Source: RGIG6291 sp964602275 (GTDB lineage: Bacteria > Bacillota > Clostridia > TANB77 > UBA1234). From it: a stretch of DNA of 11,440 nt. Location of the stretch: contig CAZRQF010000031.1 in the NCBI GenBank assembly GCA_964602275.1, forward strand, positions 1 to 11,440, in the 5' to 3' direction. The notes below the pieces were generated by a model. That model ran no database searches. It saw nothing but the letters and a program-made list of their open reading frames with translations, and had not been told where the DNA came from. The translations under genes were made by a program, and so were the position numbers. Shown one piece after another: positions 1 through 6,473 of the stretch (its first letter is position 1; each line of letters begins with the position of its first letter).

Positions 1-399
1 TTTAACACCCATTGAATAGTTTCCTCTTCCATCGAAAGAATTTGGAGATAATCCTTTGAAATCTCTAACTCTTGGAAGTGCTACGCTGAATAGTTTGTCT
101 GCGAAGTCATACATTTTATCAGATCTTAATGTTACTTTACAACCGATTTCCATGCCTTCTCTGATTTTAAATCCAGCTATTGATTTTTTTGCTTTTGTAG
201 CAATTGGTTTTTGTCCAGTAATTATTGATAAATCTCTCATTGCAAATTCTAATGCTTTTGAGTTATCTCTTACATCGCTAACACCCATGTTTATAACTAT
301 TTTTTCAAGTTTTGGTGCTTGCATAACTGATGTATAGTTGAATTTCTTCATAAGTTCTGGAACAACTTCATTTTTATATAATTCTTGTAATCTAGTCAT
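1..399 (-). CDS. rplE: Large subunit ribosomal protein uL5, 3'-truncated by window edge
   Basis: This encodes the first 133 residues of ribosomal protein L5, which binds 5S rRNA in the central protuberance of the 50S subunit. It starts MTRLQELYKNEVVPELMKKF and contains the family-typical stretches KIVINMGVSD, ITGQKPIATKAKKSIAGFK and REGMEIGCKVTLR. The full family length is about 180 residues, so roughly a quarter of the protein lies outside the window to the left. The ATG at 399 is preceded by a GGAGGT ribosome binding site at 409-414. It is the last visible gene of the S10 operon and follows rplX by 18 bases, so it is surely co-transcribed. The frame is intact to the edge and nothing unusual was seen. 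Confidence 0.97.
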   Translation of the reverse strand, partial: MTRLQELYKNEVVPELMKKFNYTSVMQAPKLEKIVINMGVSDVRDNSKALEFAMRDLSIITGQKPIATKAKKSIAGFKIREGMEIGCKVTLRSDKMYDFADKLFSVALPRVRDFKGLSPNSFDGRGNYSMGVK

Positions 400-417
400 T
401 TAATGATTACCTCCTTT

Positions 418-738
418 CTACTTTATTTCTGTACCGCATTTTGCACATGCTCTTACTTTAGAACCATCTTTATTAATTAGAGTTTTTGTTCTAACGCCTT
501 TTCCGCATTTGCTACATAATGGGTTTACTTTAGATGCATTAATTGCAACTTCAGATTTTATAATTCCGCCAGCTTCACCAGCTCTTCTAGGCTTTGTGTG
601 TTTTGTTCTTACATTTACACCTTCAACTACAACCTTATTATCTTTTGGTAATACTTCTAGTACTTTACCTTTTTTGTTTTTATCAGCACCTGAATTTACT
701 ACTACTGTATCACCTTTTTTTACGTGTAGACTATTCAT
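418..738 (-). CDS. rplX: Large subunit ribosomal protein uL24
   Basis: This encodes ribosomal protein L24 (106 residues), an early 50S assembly protein that binds the 5' end of 23S rRNA. The N-terminal KOW motif is clear (HVKKGDTVVV, then KGKVLEVLPKDNKVVVEGVN). The C-terminal part carries two Cys-x-x-Cys pairs, CSKC and CAKC, which look like a zinc-ribbon knuckle; such cysteines occur in many bacterial L24 proteins. The start at 738 gives MNSLHVKKGD, a few residues longer at the N-terminus than a typical MHVKKGD start. Its ribosome binding site is AGGTGG at 751-756, which is 12 bases from the ATG, longer than for its neighbours. No better start is visible because the frame closes just upstream. 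It lies between rplN and rplE in the usual S10-operon order. Confidence 0.96.
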   Translation of the reverse strand: MNSLHVKKGDTVVVNSGADKNKKGKVLEVLPKDNKVVVEGVNVRTKHTKPRRAGEAGGIIKSEVAINASKVNPLCSKCGKGVRTKTLINKDGSKVRACAKCGTEIK

Positions 739-775
739 CTCTATTTAACACCACCTTTTATTTTTTATTTCTCTC

Positions 776-1144
776 TTATAGAACTTCTGGAGCTAGAGAT
801 AGAATTTTCATATATTCTTTATCTCTTAATTCTCTAGCAACAGGCCCAAATATACGAGTTCCTCTTGGGTTTTTGTCTTCTTTTATTATTACGGCAGCAT
901 TGTCATCAAATCTGATATAAGAACCATCTGGTCTATGTTTACCTTTTTTGCTTCTTACTATAACAGCTTTAACAACATCACCTTTTTTTACCATTCCTCC
1001 TGGTGCAGCGCTTTTTACTGAAGCTACAATAACATCACCGATGTTAGCGAACTTTCTAAAAGATCCACCTAGGCATCTGATACACATTAACTCTTTAGCA
1101 CCAGTATTGTCTGCTACTTTAAGTATTGTTTGTTGTTGTATCAT
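776..1144 (-). CDS. rplN: Large subunit ribosomal protein uL14
   Basis: This encodes ribosomal protein L14, 122 residues, exactly the normal length. L14 sits on the 50S interface near L19 and helps form an inter-subunit bridge. The start MIQQQTILKVADNTGAKELM and the internal stretch GDVIVASVKSAAPGGMVKKG are the family signature, and FGPVARELRDK near the C-terminus also matches. The ATG at 1144 is preceded by an AGGAGA ribosome binding site. It follows rpsQ by 15 bases and is part of the S10 operon. No anomaly seen. Confidence 0.98.
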   Translation of the reverse strand: MIQQQTILKVADNTGAKELMCIRCLGGSFRKFANIGDVIVASVKSAAPGGMVKKGDVVKAVIVRSKKGKHRPDGSYIRFDDNAAVIIKEDKNPRGTRIFGPVARELRDKEYMKILSLAPEVL

Positions 1145-1159
1145 TTTAATATCTCCTTC

Positions 1160-1417
1160 CTATTTAGCTTTTTCTGTAATTTCAACAACTCTCCATCTCT
1201 TATCTTTAGATAATGGTCTTGTTTCCATTACTTTTACTGTATCGCCAATTCCACATTCGTTATTTTCATCATGAGCTTTTAATTTAAATGTTCTTTTCAT
1301 GATTTTTCCGTATAATGGGTGTTTATAACCTGTTTCTACGGCTACAACTACAGTTTTGTCCATTTTATCACTTACAACTTTACCAACTCTAGTTTTTCTC
1401 AAATGTCTTTGTTCCAT
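1160..1417 (-). CDS. rpsQ: Small subunit ribosomal protein uS17
   Basis: This encodes ribosomal protein S17 (85 residues from the chosen start), a primary binder of 16S rRNA in the 30S subunit with an OB-type fold. Family stretches include RKTRVGKVVSDKMDKTVVV, HPLYGKIMKRT and GDTVKVMETRPLSKDKRWR. The open frame extends upstream to an ATG at 1435. I prefer the ATG at 1417 because a good ribosome binding site, AGGAGA at 1424-1429, sits 7 bases before it and would lie inside the longer version. Starting at 1417 gives MEQRHLRKTRVG, which agrees with Firmicute S17. Co-transcribed with rpmC upstream and rplN downstream. Confidence 0.96.
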   Translation of the reverse strand: MEQRHLRKTRVGKVVSDKMDKTVVVAVETGYKHPLYGKIMKRTFKLKAHDENNECGIGDTVKVMETRPLSKDKRWRVVEITEKAK

Positions 1418-1423
1418 ATTAGT

Positions 1424-1429
1424 TCTCCT
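1424..1429 (-). promoter_or_regulatory. Ribosome binding site deciding the rpsQ start
   Basis: AGGAGA on the minus strand, 6 bases between its end and the ATG at 1417. It lies inside the longer open frame that begins at 1435, so it argues for the shorter S17. Confidence 0.85.
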
Positions 1430-1452
1430 TTCCATAGGATTTTAGGTGTTTA

Positions 1453-1653
1453 TTATTCTTCACCTTTTATTTCTCTTTCTCTTATTACTGTTTTAATTCT
1501 AGCAATATCTTTCTTTATGTTTTTGATTTTCATCGGATTGTCTAAACCATTTGTAGCAAGTTGAAATCTTAATTTGAATAATTCTTGTTTTAATTCAACT
1601 AGCTCTTTATTTAAATCCGATGAAGTTGTATTTCTAATTTCATTAAGCTTCAT
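1453..1653 (-). CDS. rpmC: Large subunit ribosomal protein uL29
   Basis: This encodes ribosomal protein L29, 66 residues, the normal size. L29 lies near the peptide exit tunnel next to L23, where nascent-chain factors dock. The protein begins MKLNEIRNTTSSDLNKELVE and contains the signature LFKLRFQLATNGLDNP, then a basic helix ending REREIKGEE. The open frame runs 12 codons further upstream, but the ATG at 1653 has a GGTGG-type ribosome binding site at 1662-1667 and yields the expected protein, so I use it. The first 11 bases overlap the end of rplP in another frame, which suggests translational coupling between L16 and L29. Confidence 0.95.
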   Translation of the reverse strand: MKLNEIRNTTSSDLNKELVELKQELFKLRFQLATNGLDNPMKIKNIKKDIARIKTVIREREIKGEE

Positions 1654-2083
1654 CGTTTTCACCACCTTTATCTTTATTAGCAAAAACAAATTTAGTTTTT
1701 ACAGGTAATTTGTGAGCAGCTAATCTTAAAGCTTCTCTTGCTACTTCTTCTGATACTCCATCCATTTCGAATAGTATTCTGCCTGGTTTTACTACTGCTA
1801 CCCAGTATTCAACAGCACCTTTACCACTACCCATACGAGTTTCAGCAGGTTTCTTTGTTATTGGTTTGTCTGGGAATATTTTAATCCAAACATTACCACC
1901 TCTTTTGATAAATCTTGTCATTGCTATTCTGGCAGCTTCGATTTGGTTTGATGTTATCCATCCAGCTTCAAGGGCTTCTAGTCCATATTCACCATATACA
2001 ACTTCTGTTCCTCTTGTTGCTTTTCCTCTATTTCTGCCTTTCATCATTTTTCTATATTTAGTTCTTTTTGGCATTAATGGCAT
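1643..2083 (-). CDS. rplP: Large subunit ribosomal protein uL16
   Basis: This encodes ribosomal protein L16 (146 residues), a late-assembling 50S protein that contacts the A-site tRNA region. It starts MPLMPKRTKYRKMMKGRNRG and carries the family signatures GGNVWIKIFPDKPITKKP and MGSGKGAVEYWVAVVKPGR. The start at 2083 is 9 bases after an AGGAGG site. A second ATG three codons in (MPKRTKY) is possible but less well spaced. The ATG shares one base with the rpsC stop codon (TAATG), and the 3' end overlaps rpmC by 11 bases, so rpsC-rplP-rpmC are likely translationally coupled. Length and sequence are ordinary. Confidence 0.97.
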   Translation of the reverse strand: MPLMPKRTKYRKMMKGRNRGKATRGTEVVYGEYGLEALEAGWITSNQIEAARIAMTRFIKRGGNVWIKIFPDKPITKKPAETRMGSGKGAVEYWVAVVKPGRILFEMDGVSEEVAREALRLAAHKLPVKTKFVFANKDKGGENDEA

Positions 2084-2742
2084 TATTTTCTACCTCCTTC
2101 TGCTGTTTTCTTTGCAGGAAGTACTTCACCTTTATATATCCAAACTTTTACACCTATTTTTCCATAAGTTGTATTTGCTTCATAGAATCCATAATCTATA
2201 TCAGCTCTTAAAGTTTGTAGAGGTATTGTTCCCTCTCTATAAAATTCTGATCTTGCTATTTCGGCACCACCAAGTCTTCCAGAAACTTGTGTTTTAATAC
2301 CTTTAGCTCCTGCTTTCATAGCTTTTGCCATGCATTGTTTCATAGCTTTTCTGTATGAAATTCTTCTTTCTAATTGTCCGCAAATATTTTCTGCAACTAG
2401 TTGAGCATCAACATCTGGGTTTTTAACTTCAACTATGTTTACATTGATATCTTTACCAAACTTCTTAGATAATTCTTCTCTTAATTTATTAACGATTTCT
2501 CCGTTTTTTCCTAATGCTAATCCTGGTTTTGCAACTAATACATTAACTCTCATGTTATTAGCTGTTCTTTCGATTTCGATTTTAGCAATACCAGCTACAA
2601 ATAATTTTTTCTTTACGATTTCACGAATCTTGTAGTCTTCTACTAGTTTGTCTGAAAAATCTTTTTTATCAGCATACCATTTAGAATCCCAATCTTTTAT
2701 AATTCCCACTCTTAAACCATGTGGGTCCATTTTTTGTCCCAT
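2083..2742 (-). CDS. rpsC: Small subunit ribosomal protein uS3
   Basis: This encodes ribosomal protein S3, 219 residues, normal for the family. S3 sits in the 30S head at the mRNA entry channel. The start MGQKMDPHGLRVGIIKDWDS is diagnostic. A KH RNA-binding domain covers about residues 40-110, with its GxxG loop visible as GKNG at 78-81. The C-terminal domain includes CMAKAMKAGAKGIKTQVSGR and RADIDYGFYEANTTYGKIGV. The ATG at 2742 follows an AGGAGG ribosome binding site. It lies between rplV and rplP as in other S10 operons. Confidence 0.98.
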   Translation of the reverse strand: MGQKMDPHGLRVGIIKDWDSKWYADKKDFSDKLVEDYKIREIVKKKLFVAGIAKIEIERTANNMRVNVLVAKPGLALGKNGEIVNKLREELSKKFGKDINVNIVEVKNPDVDAQLVAENICGQLERRISYRKAMKQCMAKAMKAGAKGIKTQVSGRLGGAEIARSEFYREGTIPLQTLRADIDYGFYEANTTYGKIGVKVWIYKGEVLPAKKTAEGGRK

Positions 2743-2763
2743 GAAATAATTCCTCCTTTCTTT

Positions 2764-3099
2764 CTATTCTCTCTCTTTTAATACAACTTCGATATGAGAA
2801 GTTCTTTTTCTAATTCTGTTAGCTCTACCTTGTGTAGCTGCTCTTATTCTCTTCATTGTAGGTCCTTGATTTGCGTAAATCTCAGCAACATACAATTTGT
2901 CAGCTTTCATATTGTGATTGTTTTCAGCATTTGCAATGGCTGATTTTAAAACTTTTTCAACCAATGGAGATGCTGCTTTTGGTGTGAATTTTAATATAGC
3001 TAATGCTTCATCAACTGATTTGCCTCTAATTAAATCTATAACTATTTGCACTTTTCTAGCTGATATTCTAGCATATTTTAAGCTTGCTCTAGATTCCAT
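2764..3099 (-). CDS. rplV: Large subunit ribosomal protein uL22
   Basis: This encodes ribosomal protein L22, 111 residues, the usual length. Its extended beta-hairpin lines the nascent-peptide exit tunnel, where changes in this protein can affect macrolide susceptibility. Visible signatures are ARISARKVQIVIDLIRGKSV near the N-terminus, KSAIANAENNHNM in the middle, and the hairpin and tail GPTMKRIRAATQGRANRIRK. The ATG at 3099 has an AGGAGA ribosome binding site. It is co-transcribed with rpsS and rpsC. No insertion or deletion in the tunnel hairpin is obvious by eye. Confidence 0.98.
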   Translation of the reverse strand: MESRASLKYARISARKVQIVIDLIRGKSVDEALAILKFTPKAASPLVEKVLKSAIANAENNHNMKADKLYVAEIYANQGPTMKRIRAATQGRANRIRKRTSHIEVVLKERE

Positions 3100-3132
3100 T
3101 TTAGGTTTCTCCTTCCTTTTTATTTATAACGA

Positions 3133-3414
3133 TTATTTGCCAACTTTAGTTGTCTTATCTCCAGCGTGTCCTTTAAATGTTCTTGTTGGAACAAATTCTC
3201 CTAATTTATGACCAATCATTTCGTCAGATATATATACTGGAACATGTTTTCTTCCATCATGAACTGCAATTGTATGTCCTACCATTTGTGGGAATATTGT
3301 AGATGATCTAGACCATGTCTTTAAAACATCTTTTTTGTTTTCAGCATTCATTTTTTCAACTCTTGCTAATAACTTTTTGTCTACAAAAGGTCCTTTTTTT
3401 AGTGATCTTGACAT
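3133..3414 (-). CDS. rpsS: Small subunit ribosomal protein uS19
   Basis: This encodes ribosomal protein S19, 93 residues, normal length. S19 lies in the 30S head with S13 and contacts the 50S subunit. It begins MSRSLKKGPFVDKKLLARVE and contains TWSRSSTIFPQMVGHTIAVH and HKLGEFVPTRTFKGH, both family signatures. The open frame continues to an ATG at 3435, but AGGAGG at 3422-3427 lies 7 bases before the ATG at 3414, and the MSRSLKKGPF start matches the family, so the shorter protein is chosen. It follows rplB by 41 bases in the operon. Confidence 0.97.
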   Translation of the reverse strand: MSRSLKKGPFVDKKLLARVEKMNAENKKDVLKTWSRSSTIFPQMVGHTIAVHDGRKHVPVYISDEMIGHKLGEFVPTRTFKGHAGDKTTKVGK

Positions 3415-3421
3415 GTTATTT

Positions 3422-3427
3422 CCTCCT
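3422..3427 (-). promoter_or_regulatory. Ribosome binding site deciding the rpsS start
   Basis: A perfect AGGAGG on the minus strand, 7 bases before the ATG at 3414. It falls inside the longer open frame starting at 3435, which supports the shorter S19. Confidence 0.9.
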
Positions 3428-3455
3428 TCTTTCAAGTTTAAAGCTTAACACAAGC

Positions 3456-4289
3456 TTATTTGCTATTTCTTCTCTTTACGATAAACTTATTGCTTGCTTT
3501 CTTCTTATTTCTTGTCTTATATCCAAGAGCTGGTTTACCCCAAGGAGTAACAGGTCCTGGTCTACCAACTGGTGACTTACCTTCACCACCACCATGTGGG
3601 TGATCGTTAGGGTTCATTACAGAACCTCTAACTTCTGGTCTTTTACCTAACCATCTGCTCTTACCTGCTTTACCAAGTTTAACATTTTCATGTTCTGTGT
3701 TTCCAACTTGACCGATTGTTGCTGTACAATTTACACTTACAAGTCTCATTTCGCCAGAAGGTAATCTTACATGTGCGTATTTTCCTTCTTTTGCCATAAG
3801 TTGTGCACTGTTTCCAGCACTTCTAACCATTTGTGCTCCCTTACCAGGTTTTAATTCGATACAATGAATTAATGTACCTACTGGTATGCTTGATATTGGT
3901 AAGTTGTTACCTGGTTTAATATCAGCATTTGCACCTGACATAACTACATCATTAACTTTTAATCCGATTGGTGCTAAGATGTATGCTTTTTCTCCATCTT
4001 CATATTGAAGTAAAGCTATGTTTGCACTTCTGTTTGGATCGTATTCTATCGCAATTACTGTTGCTTTTACATCAACTTTTCTTCTCTTAAAGTCGATTAT
4101 TCTATATTTTCTTCTTGAACCGCCACCATGATGTCTAACTGTTATTTTTCCGTATGAGTTTCTACCAGCGTTTTTCTTTAATACTGTTACTAAAGATTTT
4201 TCTGGAGTTGACTTTGTAATCTCATCGTTTGTTAATACAGTCATACCTCTTCTTGATGGAGTTGTAGCTTTATATTGTTTAATACCCAT
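3456..4289 (-). CDS. rplB: Large subunit ribosomal protein uL2
   Basis: This encodes ribosomal protein L2, 277 residues, normal length. L2 is one of the most conserved 50S proteins. It binds 23S rRNA close to the peptidyl transferase centre and is needed for subunit joining. The protein begins MGIKQYKATTPSRRGMTVLT, has the OB-fold region with VRHHGGGSRRKYRIIDFKR (about residues 51-69), and the conserved C-terminal block MNPNDHPHGGGEGKSPVGRP. His230 in this block corresponds to the invariant histidine 229 of E. coli L2. The ATG at 4289 is preceded by an AGGAG site. An 89-base gap with a possible hairpin separates it from rplW, the largest gap inside this operon. Confidence 0.99.
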   Translation of the reverse strand: MGIKQYKATTPSRRGMTVLTNDEITKSTPEKSLVTVLKKNAGRNSYGKITVRHHGGGSRRKYRIIDFKRRKVDVKATVIAIEYDPNRSANIALLQYEDGEKAYILAPIGLKVNDVVMSGANADIKPGNNLPISSIPVGTLIHCIELKPGKGAQMVRSAGNSAQLMAKEGKYAHVRLPSGEMRLVSVNCTATIGQVGNTEHENVKLGKAGKSRWLGKRPEVRGSVMNPNDHPHGGGEGKSPVGRPGPVTPWGKPALGYKTRNKKKASNKFIVKRRNSK

Positions 4290-4331
4290 TTTAATTTTTC
4301 ACTCCTTAATATTTGAGAATTTATTTTATCA

Positions 4332-4361
4332 GGTTGCCTTGCTCTCACTACAAAGGTAACC
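4332..4361 (-). other. Intercistronic hairpin between rplW and rplB
   Basis: In the 89-base gap the arms 4332-4335 (GGTT) and 4358-4361 (AACC) pair, followed by one A-C mismatch in the transcript and a second stretch of CCUU with AAGG. The loop is about 10 nt. It is not followed by a U-run, so it does not look like a terminator. It could be a processing or stability element, or chance. Confidence 0.4.
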
Positions 4362-4378
4362 TATAATTTTAAAAGCGA

Positions 4379-4726
4379 TTAAATTCCAAAAGCTTCAATT
4401 GATGTTTTGAATTTTTTACTTGTTGTAGCTTCTTTTCCGCCTTTTGTTAAATATTTTTTTGTTGAATCTGGATTTGTATCTATTGTAACAATAGCTTTCT
4501 TCCAGTCAGATGTTTTCCCAGCATGAACACCTTGTCTTTTTGGCTTACCGCTCATGTTAATAGTTCTTACATCTATAACTTTTACTTCAAATAATTTTTC
4601 AACAGCATTTCTGATGTCGATTTTTGTTGCTTTTTTATTAACTTCGAAAGTGTACTTACCTTCACTTTGTGCAATACTACTTTTTTCAGTAATAATTGGT
4701 CTGATTATAATATCTTCTGCAACCAT
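4379..4726 (-). CDS. rplW: Large subunit ribosomal protein uL23
   Basis: This encodes ribosomal protein L23 (115 residues), which surrounds the exit of the peptide tunnel and is the docking site for trigger factor and signal recognition particle. The N-terminal half is typical: IIIRPIITEKSS, then KYTFEVNKKATKIDIRNAVE, then FEVKVIDVRTINMSGKPKRQ. The usual length is about 95-100 residues. The extra residues lie near the C-terminus, at about 84-107 (from NPDSTKKYLTKGGK to KKFKT), before an ending SIEAFGI that resembles the normal end of the protein. The ATG shares one base with the rplD stop (TAATG), and an AGGAGG site lies in the end of rplD. Confidence 0.96.
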   Translation of the reverse strand: MVAEDIIIRPIITEKSSIAQSEGKYTFEVNKKATKIDIRNAVEKLFEVKVIDVRTINMSGKPKRQGVHAGKTSDWKKAIVTIDTNPDSTKKYLTKGGKEATTSKKFKTSIEAFGI

Positions 4727-5346
4727 TATGCGTACACCTCCTCTATTTTTTCTACTGCTTCTTTAGTAACAATAAGTGTGTCATATTTTAACAAGTCATA
4801 TGTGTTTATTGTGTTTACTGCTGCAGTCTTTACATTAGGTATATTTCTTGCAGATGCTTGTACATTTACATCTTTATCTAATATAACGATTAATGCTTTT
4901 TCAGCTTTTAAGTTTTCTAAAACTTTAGCCATAGCTTTTGTTTTGATTTCGTCAAGTTTTAATTCATCTAATACGATGATTTGATTTTCTTGAACTTTAG
5001 AAGAAAGTGCTGATTTCAATGCAAGTCTTCTAACTTTCTTATTTACTGTATATTTATAAGATCTTGGTTTAGGTCCTAAAGCTATACCACCTTTTATCCA
5101 TTGTGGAGCTCTTATGCTACCTTGTCTTGCTCTACCAGTACCTTTTTGTTTCCAAGGTTTTCTACCACCGCCGCGTACTTCGCTACGAGTTTTTGTAGAT
5201 TGTGTTCCTTGTCTTTGGTTAGCTAAGTAATTAACAACTACTTCGTGCATAACATCTTCGTTTACTTCAACAGCAAATATGTTTTCTGCAAGTTCTATAT
5301 CGCCAACCTTTTTTCCTTCCATATTTAATAAATCTACTTTAGGCAT
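4726..5346 (-). CDS. rplD: Large subunit ribosomal protein uL4
   Basis: This encodes ribosomal protein L4 (206 residues, normal). L4 binds 23S rRNA and sends a long loop into the exit tunnel; in gammaproteobacteria it also represses its own S10 operon through the leader. The loop region is visible at about residues 45-98, with TKTRSEVRGGGRKPWKQKGT followed by GRARQGSIRAPQWIKGG. The C-terminal globular part includes RRLALKSALSSK and ends EAVEKIEEVYA. The ATG at 5346 follows an AGGAGG site. It lies 20 bases after rplC and overlaps rplW by one base. Whether L4 is a regulator here cannot be told from the sequence. Confidence 0.98.
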   Translation of the reverse strand: MPKVDLLNMEGKKVGDIELAENIFAVEVNEDVMHEVVVNYLANQRQGTQSTKTRSEVRGGGRKPWKQKGTGRARQGSIRAPQWIKGGIALGPKPRSYKYTVNKKVRRLALKSALSSKVQENQIIVLDELKLDEIKTKAMAKVLENLKAEKALIVILDKDVNVQASARNIPNVKTAAVNTINTYDLLKYDTLIVTKEAVEKIEEVYA

Positions 5347-5366
5347 TTCTTGTTTCCTCCTTCCTA

Positions 5367-6002
5367 TTATTTAGCGCTTCTAGCTGTATCTTTAATTCTT
5401 ACTAAAGAGTTCTTGCGTCCTGGAACTGAACCTTTTATTAAGATTACATTTTTGTCCATATCAACTCTTACTACTTCTAGGTTTTGTACAGTTACTGTAT
5501 CTTTACCTGTATGTCCTGGTAATTTCTTACCTGGGAATACTCTTCCTGGTGAAGATGTAGGTCCCATAGAACCTGGTCTTCTGTGGTACATAGAACCATG
5601 TCCTTTTGGTCCAATGTGTTGTCCATGTCTTTTTATAACACCTTGGAATCCTTTTCCTTTTGAAACTCCTTGTACATCAACTAATTCGCCAGCTGCGAAA
5701 ATGTCAGCTTTTAATTCGTCGCCAACATTAACTGATTCGATGTCGTCTAATCTTAATTCCCTTATATATTTCTTATAAGCTAATTTAAGTTTGTCAAATT
5801 GACCTTTTTCTGCTTTGTTTAGGTGTTTTTCTTTAACTTCACCTGTTGCAACTTGGATTGCATTGTAACCGTCTGTTTCAACTGTCTTCTTTCTTATTAC
5901 TAAGCAAGGTTCAACTTCAACAACTGTTACTGGAACAACTAATCCATCTTCTGTAAAGATTTGTGTCATTCCTAATTTTTTTCCGTAAATACCTTTTTTC
6001 AT
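5367..6002 (-). CDS. rplC: Large subunit ribosomal protein uL3
   Basis: This encodes ribosomal protein L3 (211 residues, normal), an early assembly protein whose long finger reaches toward the peptidyl transferase centre. The start MKKGIYGKKLGMTQIFTEDG is diagnostic. The finger and nearby conserved segment read FQGVIKRHGQHIGPKGHGS and RRPGSMGPTSSPGRVFPGKK, with the C-terminal block VRVDMDKNVILIKGSVPGRK. The ATG at 6002 has an AGGAGG ribosome binding site. A 58-base gap holding a perfect inverted repeat separates it from rpsJ. No truncation or frame problem was seen. Confidence 0.98.
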   Translation of the reverse strand: MKKGIYGKKLGMTQIFTEDGLVVPVTVVEVEPCLVIRKKTVETDGYNAIQVATGEVKEKHLNKAEKGQFDKLKLAYKKYIRELRLDDIESVNVGDELKADIFAAGELVDVQGVSKGKGFQGVIKRHGQHIGPKGHGSMYHRRPGSMGPTSSPGRVFPGKKLPGHTGKDTVTVQNLEVVRVDMDKNVILIKGSVPGRKNSLVRIKDTARSAK

Positions 6003-6024
6003 TTTTATACCTCCTTGGTTATTG

Positions 6025-6040
6025 GTTCATTCAAATGAAC
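6025..6040 (-). other. Short perfect inverted repeat in the rpsJ-rplC gap
   Basis: GTTCAT at 6025-6030 and ATGAAC at 6035-6040 form a 6-bp stem with a UUGA tetraloop in the minus-strand transcript. It sits about 15 bases upstream of the rplC ribosome binding site and has no U-run after it, so it is not a terminator. Its function is unknown. Confidence 0.45.
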
Positions 6041-6060
6041 TTGACCATTTTGTAATTTAA

Positions 6061-6402
6061 TTATTGTTTGTTTACTTTCATTTCTGCTTCTACACCAGCT
6101 GGCAATTCAATTTTCATTAAAGCTTCAGCTGTTTTTGATGTTGGATAAAGAATGTCAATCACTCTTTTATGAGTTCTCATTTCAAATTGCTCTCTTGAGT
6201 CTTTGTATTTGTGTGGTGATCTCAATATTGTGATTACTTCTTTTTTAGTAGGTAGTGGAATTGGACCTGAAACTTGGGCACCAGTTCTCTTAGCAGTATC
6301 TACTATTTTTTGAGCAGACTGATCTAAAATAACATGGTCGAAAGCTTTTAATCTAATTCTGATTTTTTCCTTTCCTACTTCTGTCGTTTTTGCTTTTGGC
6401 AT
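6061..6402 (-). CDS. rpsJ: Small subunit ribosomal protein uS10, first gene of the operon
   Basis: This encodes ribosomal protein S10 (NusE), 113 residues. S10 is a 30S head protein and also a partner of NusB in transcription antitermination. The core IRIRLKAFDHVILDQSAQKI and the segment GAQVSGPIPLPTKKEVITIL are diagnostic, as is QFEMRTHKRVIDILYPTSKT. The family is usually about 102 residues. The extra length is mostly an N-terminal stretch, MPKAKTTEVGKE, before the conserved core. The ATG at 6402 has a strong AAGGAGGT site at 6410-6417, so this start is well supported. It is the promoter-proximal gene and carries a structured leader of about 200 nt. Confidence 0.98.
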   Translation of the reverse strand: MPKAKTTEVGKEKIRIRLKAFDHVILDQSAQKIVDTAKRTGAQVSGPIPLPTKKEVITILRSPHKYKDSREQFEMRTHKRVIDILYPTSKTAEALMKIELPAGVEAEMKVNKQ

Positions 6403-6407
6403 CGTGT

Positions 6408-6473
6408 TTACCTCCTTATAAAAATTCCTACCGACAAGTTATCCACGCACCCGGGTGTTTCAAAATCGCCCAT
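6408..6473 (-). other. Candidate 21-codon leader ORF next to rpsJ
   Basis: An ATG at 6473 opens a frame of 21 codons, MGDFETPGCVDNLSVGIFIR plus a final R. It ends in a TAA that is part of the rpsJ ribosome binding site (AGG AGG TAA), 5 bases before the rpsJ ATG. No good ribosome binding site precedes it. The start resembles that of the upstream ORF (M-S/G-D-F-K/E, then PG). It may be a regulatory leader peptide, but it could equally be a by-product of a structured RNA that lacks stops by chance. Confidence 0.25.

Noticed and set aside
56..337. 93-codon plus-strand frame over rplE, and similar plus-strand frames across the ribosomal genes
   Set aside because: All are antisense to conserved ribosomal protein genes and encode low-complexity hydrophobic peptides, as expected for shadows.
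1418..1435. Longer rpsQ start at 1435
   Set aside because: The ribosome binding site at 1424-1429 would be inside the coding region, and the added residues do not match the S17 family.
6439..6447. DnaA-box-like TTATCCACG on the plus strand
   Set aside because: It is a single site with one mismatch from TTATCCACA, inside the transcribed S10 leader, with no second box and no dnaA or dnaN nearby. Not evidence of an origin.
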